In this document: positions 1 through 5,269 of the stretch, piece by piece
How positions within the stretch are numbered: position 1 is the first letter of the stretch
Layout of the letters: the number at the start of each line of letters is the position of its first letter
Source: Chitinophaga pinensis
GTDB taxonomy: Bacteria > Bacteroidota > Bacteroidia > NS11-12g > UBA9320
Direction of reading: 5' to 3'
NCBI GenBank assembly: GCA_945890595.1
Contig: CAMDCQ010000159.1
Span: forward strand, 1-5,269
DNA length: 5,269 nucleotides
Notes under the pieces: generated by a model
The model's database searches: none
Seen by the model: only the letters and a program-made list of their open reading frames with translations
What the model was told of the DNA's origin: nothing
Position numbers and translations under genes: made by a program

Positions 1-54
1 TGCTAATTGCACCGTAACGCTAATCCAAAAACACAACCAAATAGACCTCCTCAT
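1..54 (-). CDS. Possible 5' end of a divergent gene with a signal-peptide-like N-terminus (partial)
   Basis: Read on the minus strand, an ATG at 54-52 opens a frame that stays open for all 18 codons to the window edge. The peptide is MRRSIWLCFWISVTVQLA: two arginines followed by a hydrophobic run, as at the start of a Sec signal peptide or a membrane anchor. A -7-like box lies just upstream at 62-69. The mature protein is outside the window, so no function can be given. AGGAGGT occurs just after the ATG, 8 bases before an in-frame TTG. A TTG start would lose the arginines, so ATG is preferred. Eighteen open codons can occur by chance, so this call rests mainly on the signal-peptide character and the divergent position. 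Confidence 0.38.
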   Translation of the reverse strand, partial: MRRSIWLCFWISVTVQLA

Positions 55-61
55 TTCAAAA

Positions 62-69
62 CAAAAATA
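62..69 (-). promoter_or_regulatory. Possible -7 promoter box for the divergent minus-strand gene
   Basis: On the minus strand this reads TATTTTTG, an exact match to the Bacteroidota -7 consensus TAnnTTTG. Only 7 bases separate it from the putative ATG at 54, so the transcript would be almost leaderless. No TTG lies at the usual -33 spacing; the nearest one upstream is about 29 bases away. A short T-rich match of this kind is common in AT-rich DNA, so support is limited. Confidence 0.25.
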
Positions 70-197
70 CACCGACTCTTTTACATTAGACCACTTTTCA
101 AACAATTAGTTGCATCTTGCCATCTCTCTTTTCACGCTATTTTGATGGGCACTTTTTAAAGAAATCGGCGAAGACAATAGTGAACGCCTATTAAAAC

Positions 198-228
198 TTG
201 TAAAGTCATGATAAAACAAATAGTTTTG
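198..228 (+). promoter_or_regulatory. Predicted Bacteroidota-type promoter of the flavoenzyme/YfhO pair
   Basis: TTG at 198-200 is followed, after 20 bases, by TAGTTTTG at 221-228. The second element matches the -7 consensus TAnnTTTG exactly, and the spacing is within the range reported for Flavobacterium promoters (TTG, about 17-23 bases, TAnnTTTG). Transcription would begin near 235, leaving a leader of about 10 bases before the ATG at 245. No Shine-Dalgarno sequence is visible there, which is normal for this phylum. The rest of the 55-244 spacer holds no convincing gene or operator repeat. Confidence 0.5.
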
Positions 229-244
229 TCCATCTTTATTTTTA

Positions 245-1648
245 ATGCATTCAGATAAAATTTGTGTAATTGGTGCAGGCCCTGCAGGTCTGGCTACCGC
301 GTATGAACTTACAAAAAAAGGCTACAAAGTAGATGTTTATGAGGCGGATAGTCAGGTAGGTGGTATGTCTCGAAGCTTTAACCTATGGGGACAAATCGTA
401 GATTTAGGACCACATCGATTTTTTAGCACCGACAAGCGTATCAATGATCTTTGGTTGGAAATAGCGGGTGATGAATACCAAGAAGTAAACAGAATTACAC
501 GTGTTTTTTATCAAGGTAACTATTTTTACTACCCTCTAAAAGTAATGAATGTACTTAGCAACTTAGGCCTGTTTACTTCGGCTATATGCATGCTAAGCTA
601 CGCCAAAGAAAGATTTTCCCCTACCAAACCAGATGGCTCCTTTGAAAACTGGGTGGTAAGTAGATTTGGAAGAAGACTATTTGAAATTTTCTTTAAGACC
701 TACAGTGAAAAACTTTGGGGTATCAGTTGTAAAGACCTTGATTCTGACTTTGCAGCACAACGTATAAAAAAACTTAGTCTTATGGAAGCTGTTCTCAATG
801 CGTTCAAAGGCGGAAAAGGCAACACCCACAAATCTCTGGTAGATCAGTTTTTCTATGCCAACGGCGGAACTGGACAGATTTATGAAAAAATGGCTGCTTA
901 CGTTGCTCAAAATGGAGGTCACATTCATTTAGGCAAACGCATTCACGGACTCTCGGTAGATGGTAATGTGGTAAACGGAATTATTGACGAAAATCAACAA
1001 AAGATTGCTTACGATCATGTTATTTCTTCTATGCCCATTACGCAACTGGTACAACATTTACCTAGCGCACCAGCTGCTGTTCAAGATGCTGTTAATAAAT
1101 TGGAATTTAGAAATACCGTACTGGTATATTTAGAAGTTGATGGCATTGATCTTTTTCCAGATAACTGGCTGTATGTGCATTCGCCACAGCTAAAAACCGG
1201 CAGAATAACGAATTTTAGAAACTGGGTGCCTGAGCTCTATGGTAATAAGCAAACCACCATCTTGGTCTTAGAATATTGGTGTAATTTTGACGATGCAGAA
1301 TGGAGTATGCCTGACCTAGATTTTGAAAATCTAGCCAAAAAAGAACTAATAGAAACCGGATTACATCACGGCAAAGAGATTCTTAATAGTCATGTTTTTA
1401 AAATACCAAGATGTTATCCCATTTATAAAGTGGGCTACAAGGATCACTTAGAAGTAATGACCGAGTACCTGAAAACATTCCAAAACTTTCAGGCGGTGGG
1501 AAGATACGGATCATTTAAATACAACAATCAAGACCATAGTTTACTCATGGGTATTTTAGCTGCCGAAAATATTGAAAACGGATACGCGCATAACCTTTGG
1601 GATATCAACACAGATTATGACAGCTACCAAGAAGAAACACAAGATTAG
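245..1648 (+). CDS. FAD-dependent oxidoreductase, UDP-galactopyranose mutase / protoporphyrinogen oxidase-like
   Basis: This complete 467-residue protein is a predicted soluble flavoenzyme of the amine-oxidase-like superfamily. The FAD-binding Rossmann fold starts at once: VIGAGPAG at residues 8-15, with E33 (VYEA) at the end of the second strand as the expected ribose-binding acid, then GGMSR at 39-43. LGPHRFF at 54-60 and FYYPL at 94-98 are typical of the UDP-galactopyranose mutase-like branch, as is WGISC at 158-162. The C-terminal FAD-contacting part has GRYG at 419-422 and YNNQDHSLLMG at 426-436, followed by AAENI. There is no signal peptide or membrane span, so it is probably cytoplasmic. 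The ATG at 245 puts the nucleotide-binding motif at the usual distance from the N-terminus. Family members are often annotated as UDP-galactopyranose mutase or protoporphyrinogen oxidase. The overlap with a YfhO-type gene favours sugar or surface-polysaccharide chemistry over heme synthesis, but that is inference. The family assignment is firm and the substrate is unknown. Confidence 0.9.
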   Translation: MHSDKICVIGAGPAGLATAYELTKKGYKVDVYEADSQVGGMSRSFNLWGQIVDLGPHRFFSTDKRINDLWLEIAGDEYQEVNRITRVFYQGNYFYYPLKVMNVLSNLGLFTSAICMLSYAKERFSPTKPDGSFENWVVSRFGRRLFEIFFKTYSEKLWGISCKDLDSDFAAQRIKKLSLMEAVLNAFKGGKGNTHKSLVDQFFYANGGTGQIYEKMAAYVAQNGGHIHLGKRIHGLSVDGNVVNGIIDENQQKIAYDHVISSMPITQLVQHLPSAPAAVQDAVNKLEFRNTVLVYLEVDGIDLFPDNWLYVHSPQLKTGRITNFRNWVPELYGNKQTTILVLEYWCNFDDAEWSMPDLDFENLAKKELIETGLHHGKEILNSHVFKIPRCYPIYKVGYKDHLEVMTEYLKTFQNFQAVGRYGSFKYNNQDHSLLMGILAAENIENGYAHNLWDINTDYDSYQEETQD

Positions 1649-3950
1649 ATCTGGCACAACAGCTACCACATCTCCTCCATCAGGATCTAAAAGGACAATT
1701 ACATTTCCTGCAAAAGCAGAGATTTTTGCGGCTCTTGCCATTTGCGCAGCAACCGTAGGTTATTTTTTTGCCGAGCAAATTTTTGAAACCCAGTTTTTTT
1801 GGAGCAGCTATTGGAGCGATCTATTTGAGCAATACTTGCCTTTTTTTACGTTTAATGTAGAGTCGTATCACGCAGGTGAAATTCCATTTTGGAATCCGTA
1901 TAGTTTTGGAGGAACCATACATGCTGCAGACCCCGTTACCCAGTTTTTTTATCCCATCCACCTTATACTTTATCCGTTCTTGGAAGTTGGTGGTGATTTC
2001 TTTTACCTACTAAGCATGGTAATTGTATTTCATTATGCACTTTTTTTTATGGGTGTTTACCAATTGGGTAAAGCCTTTCAACTCAGTTTTTGGGCGCGTA
2101 TAATTGCTGCTATTTCGCTTACGTTCTCTTGCGTATTGATCTGTCGTTGGCAGTTTTATCCTGTACTTTACACCCTAGCGTGGTATCCATGGATTATCGC
2201 ACATTTCGAAAAAATACACCAAGATGGCAAATGGTACCGCGTTTTTGCTGCTGCTCTTTTATTAGCAACTGCATTTTATGCTGGCCATACGCAATATTTC
2301 TTCTACTTAGTGCTCATTTTGGCGCTACAAGCTTTAGTCAATTTGGTTCATAAATTCAGAACTAAAGAGTCTTACAAACATATAGCCTTGGATGCTGCTA
2401 AATATCTGACTCCCATTGTACTTACATTATTCATTGCAAGTACCCAAATTGCACTAACCAGCGAAACCATACCGTATACCAATAGAGAAGAAATTAACCT
2501 GGACTATGCACAAGATGGTTCGTTAGAATACAAACAATTACTTACGCTGGTACACCCAAAGTTATTTGGATGGTTTAAGGGTAATGAGCCTATACAATAC
2601 CAGTATATGGCAACAGAACGCATCTATCACTACTGGGAAACTTCATTTTACTTTGGCGTAACCGCATTTTTATTTGGTTTTGTTGGCTTTATTTTAGGAT
2701 ATAAAAATCGTTGGGTACAATGGCTTATGCTCATCTCTGCATTTGGGTTGCTACATGCATTGGGCAAAAACGCATTCTTGTTTGAGATGCTATTTGACCT
2801 GCCTGGTTTTGACTTATTTCGTATACCCGCCCGTACGATGCTGTTTGTCGCTTTTGGTTTTGCGCTTCTTGCCGGTTATACCTTCGACCATGTAGACCAA
2901 CTTCGCTTAGGTAAAAAAACACTTTTTATTGCATTGGGTATTCCTGCCGCTTTTCTCTTGTACCTGTTAAGTAAAACCGCAACAGGCACCTTTATGGCAG
3001 AACAAGCGGTCAATGTCATCAACAAATCGGAGATGAGCAAATATTCAAAAGCGGGGGCACTTGCTTCTCTCTTTAGTCTTGTTTTGCTTTCAGGCATGAT
3101 CTGGTTTAAGGCTTTACCTAAATGGTTGTATGGCGTTGCTCTTTCATTGCTTATATTCTTTAACTTATCCAATGTCAATAAAGATTATAAAAATAGCACC
3201 AGTAATCCTGCCGAACTTCTTGCCCAAGAAAAACAATACGTCGCAAAATTGGATGAGGTAAATAAGGATGTTGACTTCTATCGTCATAGACCCGGAGATG
3301 TAAAAATACGCCCTATACGCAGAAACCACGGTATGCTTTTTCAGAGTCATGATGTAGATGGTTTTTATGCACTTACCTTAAAGCATAGCTATCCAAAAGG
3401 AATGAATATCGATAAGGTTATGCAAACTACTACTATTCTTGAGCCTAGTTATGGGGCAAATGAACAAGTAACCGGTATTCAATTATTAAAAACGGAAACG
3501 TTTCCCTATGCTCGCGTGGTGTATCAAACAACACCCTATCACCTCAACACGGTATACGACAGCTTTGATTTTGGGAATAACGTATTGGTAGACAGTGCGT
3601 TTGCTACACCATTGTCATCATCTATGCCCTCAAGTAGTGAGGATATTTCACTCACGGTAGATAAGCCAAGCACACAGCAATTTAAGGTAAATGCTGCTGA
3701 AAAAGGCATGTTGGTTATTGGTCGTTTCTTCTCTCCTTTTTGGAAGGCTACAGTTAACGGTAAAGAAGTTAATGTAGAGCAAGTAAATGGCACTTATCAA
3801 GGCGTAATGCTGGATAAAGGAATAAATTCTGTAACCATCGCTTATGTATCTCCCGCCGTAGAAAAGTATAAATTCATTACGCTTATTACCCTAGGTATTT
3901 GTCTTTTAGCATTTGTATTCCTGCGTTTCAACAGGATGCGATTAAACTAA
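1617..3950 (+). CDS. YfhO-family polytopic membrane protein (putative GT-C-type glycosyltransferase)
   Basis: This 777-residue inner-membrane protein has a basic N-terminal tail (KKKHKIR) and a first membrane span near residues 34-53. About a dozen more hydrophobic segments follow up to about residue 517, for example near 128-151, 159-196, 208-245, 262-282, 343-383, 403-421, 433-451 and 478-517. The extracytoplasmic segment SDLFEQYLPF (67-76) then PFWNPYSFGG (90-99) carries the D and WNPY..GG pattern of the YfhO family, and FRIPARTMLF (401-410) is another family landmark. A beta-rich extracytoplasmic domain spans about 520-750, including the FWKATVNGKEV repeat-like turn at 708-718. A last span lies at about 753-769. 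Some Firmicutes YfhO proteins glycosylate lipoteichoic acid; the role in Bacteroidota is not established. The start at 1617 overlaps the upstream gene by 32 bases. An in-frame ATG at 1572 would add 15 residues and lengthen the overlap to 77 bases, so it is less likely. No Shine-Dalgarno sequence is visible. The family call is firm; the enzymatic activity is inferred. Confidence 0.88.
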   Translation: MTATKKKHKIRSGTTATTSPPSGSKRTITFPAKAEIFAALAICAATVGYFFAEQIFETQFFWSSYWSDLFEQYLPFFTFNVESYHAGEIPFWNPYSFGGTIHAADPVTQFFYPIHLILYPFLEVGGDFFYLLSMVIVFHYALFFMGVYQLGKAFQLSFWARIIAAISLTFSCVLICRWQFYPVLYTLAWYPWIIAHFEKIHQDGKWYRVFAAALLLATAFYAGHTQYFFYLVLILALQALVNLVHKFRTKESYKHIALDAAKYLTPIVLTLFIASTQIALTSETIPYTNREEINLDYAQDGSLEYKQLLTLVHPKLFGWFKGNEPIQYQYMATERIYHYWETSFYFGVTAFLFGFVGFILGYKNRWVQWLMLISAFGLLHALGKNAFLFEMLFDLPGFDLFRIPARTMLFVAFGFALLAGYTFDHVDQLRLGKKTLFIALGIPAAFLLYLLSKTATGTFMAEQAVNVINKSEMSKYSKAGALASLFSLVLLSGMIWFKALPKWLYGVALSLLIFFNLSNVNKDYKNSTSNPAELLAQEKQYVAKLDEVNKDVDFYRHRPGDVKIRPIRRNHGMLFQSHDVDGFYALTLKHSYPKGMNIDKVMQTTTILEPSYGANEQVTGIQLLKTETFPYARVVYQTTPYHLNTVYDSFDFGNNVLVDSAFATPLSSSMPSSSEDISLTVDKPSTQQFKVNAAEKGMLVIGRFFSPFWKATVNGKEVNVEQVNGTYQGVMLDKGINSVTIAYVSPAVEKYKFITLITLGICLLAFVFLRFNRMRLN

Positions 3951-3952
3951 GA

Positions 3953-3975
3953 CAACGGAACTTCTAATTCCGTTG
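3953..3975. repeat. Perfect 8-bp inverted repeat (hairpin) after the YfhO gene
   Basis: CAACGGAA at 3953-3960 and TTCCGTTG at 3968-3975 are exact reverse complements around a 7-base loop, starting two bases after the YfhO stop codon. Eight A residues follow at 3976-3983. A plus-strand intrinsic terminator would need a T tract after the stem, so this is not a canonical one. On the minus strand the T tract comes before the stem, which is also the wrong order. It could act as a 3'-end stabilising hairpin, a weak or atypical terminator, or a protein-binding site. The whole 3951-4040 spacer is 90 bases long. Confidence 0.55.
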
Positions 3976-3997
3976 AAAAAAAATGGATTATCTCACC

Positions 3998-4035
3998 TTG
4001 AATAACCAATATGGAGTAAAAAATTACGTTTTTTG
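3998..4035 (+). promoter_or_regulatory. Weak candidate promoter elements upstream of lysS
   Basis: TTG at 3998-4000 is followed 24 bases later by TACG and a run of six T residues ending in G at 4035. This resembles TAnnTTTG with three extra T residues. The spacing is long, and the box ends only 5 bases before the lysS ATG, so a normal leader would not fit. No better match was seen in the spacer. lysS may instead rely on read-through from the upstream pair, or on a promoter inside the YfhO gene. Confidence 0.15.
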
Positions 4036-4040
4036 CACCA

Positions 4041-5269
4041 ATGGAGCTAAACGACATACAGATACAACGTAGGGAGTCACTTTCTAAACTTAGAGAACTG
4101 GGAATAAACCCTTATCCTGCCGATGTATATGCCAAAGACTTTTCGAGTACTGAAATAGCAGAACAGTTTGATAATGAGCCAGCTAAATTTGAAAATATCT
4201 CATTTGCTGGTCGTATGATGCGTAGACGCATCATGGGTAAAGCAAGTTTTGCCGAATTACAAGACGAGCAAGGATCCATTCAAGCGTATTTCAATAGAGA
4301 CGAACTTTGTCCTGGTGAGGACAAATCCATGTACCTAGAAGTATTCAAAAAACTCTTGGATTTAGGAGATATAATTGGGGTAAAAGGATATGTATTTCGC
4401 ACGCAAACAGGTGAACTTTCTATACATGTAAAAGAACTTACCGTATTAAGTAAATCACTTAATCCCCTGCCCATGCCCAAAGAGGTTGATGGTAAAATAT
4501 ATGACGCTTTTACAGATCCTGAGCAACGATACAGAAAACGCTATGTGGATTTAATTGTAAATCCACAGGTACGTGAAACTTTTATTAAACGTACCAAAGC
4601 GGTAGCAAGTATGCGAAATTTCCTTACCAATAAAGGGTATATGGAAGTTGAAACTCCCATCTTACAAGCAATCCCAGGTGGTGCTGCGGCACGTCCGTTT
4701 ATCACCCATCACAATGCACTAGACATACCACTATATTTGCGTATTGCCAATGAACTTTATCTAAAAAGACTAATTGTAGGCGGTTTTGAAGGCGTGTATG
4801 AATTTGCCAAAGACTTTAGAAATGAAGGTATGGATCGCACGCACAATCCAGAATTTACACAAATGGAGCTCTATGTAGCCTACAAAGACTACATGTGGAT
4901 GATGGACATGACAGAGCAAATGCTGCGACAAATAGCGGAAGATGTAAACGGAACTTCAGCCGTAGTTTTTGGGGAACACACCATTGACTTTGGTAAAGAT
5001 TTCGACCGATTGACCATATTTGGCGCTATCGAAAAATATACAGGAATTGATGTTAGCCAAATGAGCGAAGATGAACTTCGTAAAACGGCAATTGAACTGG
5101 GAGCAGATGTAGATGAGAATATGGGTTCTGGCAAGTTGATAGACGAAATATTTGGCGAAAAAGTAGAGCATTTACTTATTCAACCAACGTTTATTATGGA
5201 TTACCCCATTAGTATGTCGCCACTCACCAAAGTGCATAGAAATAATCCGGAACTCACCGAGCGTTTTGA
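4041..5269 (+). CDS. lysS: Lysyl-tRNA synthetase, class II (3' end beyond window)
   Basis: Class II lysyl-tRNA synthetase attaches lysine to tRNA-Lys in the cytoplasm, in two ATP-driven steps. The visible 409 residues start with MELNDIQIQRRESL and the conserved LGINPYP at 20-26. The OB-fold anticodon-binding domain covers about 51-140, with GKASFAELQD at 66-75. The catalytic domain begins near 172. Motif 1 is in the region GYMEVETPILQ (199-209) followed by PGGAAARPF (212-220). Motif 2 is FRNEG (259-263) with HNPEFTQME (268-276), supplying the R260 and E262 expected to contact ATP and the aminoacyl adenylate. Motif 3 (GxGxDR) is missing because the window ends first; family members are usually about 500 residues or somewhat longer. 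The final bases GA begin codon 410, and the terminal TGA is out of frame. The ATG at 4041 directly precedes the expected N-terminal helix. The sequence reads as a flavobacterial-type LysS. Confidence 0.96.
   Translation, partial: MELNDIQIQRRESLSKLRELGINPYPADVYAKDFSSTEIAEQFDNEPAKFENISFAGRMMRRRIMGKASFAELQDEQGSIQAYFNRDELCPGEDKSMYLEVFKKLLDLGDIIGVKGYVFRTQTGELSIHVKELTVLSKSLNPLPMPKEVDGKIYDAFTDPEQRYRKRYVDLIVNPQVRETFIKRTKAVASMRNFLTNKGYMEVETPILQAIPGGAAARPFITHHNALDIPLYLRIANELYLKRLIVGGFEGVYEFAKDFRNEGMDRTHNPEFTQMELYVAYKDYMWMMDMTEQMLRQIAEDVNGTSAVVFGEHTIDFGKDFDRLTIFGAIEKYTGIDVSQMSEDELRKTAIELGADVDENMGSGKLIDEIFGEKVEHLLIQPTFIMDYPISMSPLTKVHRNNPELTERF
4215..4234. repeat. Perfect 8-bp inverted repeat inside lysS
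   Basis: ATGATGCG at 4215-4222 and CGCATCAT at 4227-4234 are exact reverse complements around the 4-base loop TAGA. The element lies within the OB-fold coding region, where it encodes the Met/Arg-rich stretch near residues 59-65. The surrounding protein sequence is conserved in the family, so the palindrome may simply be a by-product of the codons used. A local mRNA hairpin about 175 bases into the gene is physically plausible. Confidence 0.4.

Noticed and set aside
677..928. Open frame of 83 codons on the minus strand within the flavoenzyme gene
   Set aside because: It lies opposite conserved flavoenzyme sequence and shows no family features of its own.
1572..1616. Upstream in-frame ATG at 1572 as the start of the YfhO gene
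   Set aside because: It would add 15 residues without membrane or family features and lengthen the overlap with the flavoenzyme to 77 bases. The ATG at 1617 gives a normal basic tail before the first membrane span.
2090..2353. Open frame of 87 codons on the plus strand in another frame
   Set aside because: It is an alternate-frame shadow within the YfhO gene; its cysteine-rich translation resembles no known protein.
2876..3178. Open frame of 100 codons on the minus strand
   Set aside because: It lies wholly within the YfhO coding sequence, has no recognisable domain, and overlaps strongly supported plus-strand membrane protein sequence.
3953..3983. Hairpin as a canonical Rho-independent terminator
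   Set aside because: The stem is followed by A8 on the plus strand. On the minus strand the T tract comes before the stem, so neither direction has the required stem-then-T order.
4889..5171. Two overlapping minus-strand frames opposite the 3' part of lysS
   Set aside because: Both lie opposite the conserved lysS catalytic domain, overlap each other, and have serine- or phenylalanine-rich translations with no recognisable family.
5267..5269. TGA at the very end of the window as the lysS stop codon
   Set aside because: The lysS frame has codons starting at positions divisible by three. The last full codon is TTT at 5265-5267, and GA at 5268-5269 begins the next one. The catalytic motif 3 has also not yet appeared.

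Overview
The window looks like chromosomal DNA from a member of the Bacteroidota, most probably a marine-type flavobacterium. The evidence is an AT-rich composition, a lysyl-tRNA synthetase that reads like the flavobacterial form, starts without Shine-Dalgarno sequences, and matches to the Bacteroidota -7 promoter consensus TAnnTTTG. Genus and species cannot be told from this sequence.

Layout. Positions 1-54 on the minus strand may hold the first 18 codons of a divergent gene beginning with a signal-peptide-like stretch; it runs off the left edge and is a tentative call. Positions 55-244 are a divergent intergenic region with a -7-like box for each direction. Positions 245-1648 (+) encode a complete FAD-dependent oxidoreductase of the UDP-galactopyranose mutase / protoporphyrinogen oxidase-like group. 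Positions 1617-3950 (+), overlapping the first gene by 32 bases, encode a large polytopic YfhO-family membrane protein. Positions 3951-4040 are a short spacer with a perfect 8-bp hairpin. Positions 4041-5269 (+) hold the first 409 codons of lysS, which is cut by the right edge. The TGA formed by the last three bases is out of frame and is not its stop.

How the genes relate. The flavoenzyme and the YfhO protein are almost certainly co-transcribed, and the overlap suggests translational coupling. Members of these two families are associated with cell-surface polysaccharide work: flavin-dependent nucleotide-sugar chemistry, and extracytoplasmic sugar transfer by GT-C-type membrane enzymes. A shared role in envelope glycan modification is a reasonable inference, but neither substrate can be read from the sequence. 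lysS is a housekeeping translation gene that follows on the same strand and may be partly expressed by read-through.

No tRNA, rRNA, CRISPR array, insertion sequence or phage gene was found. No clear new biological system is visible. The most promising item is the coupled flavoenzyme/YfhO pair with unknown substrates.
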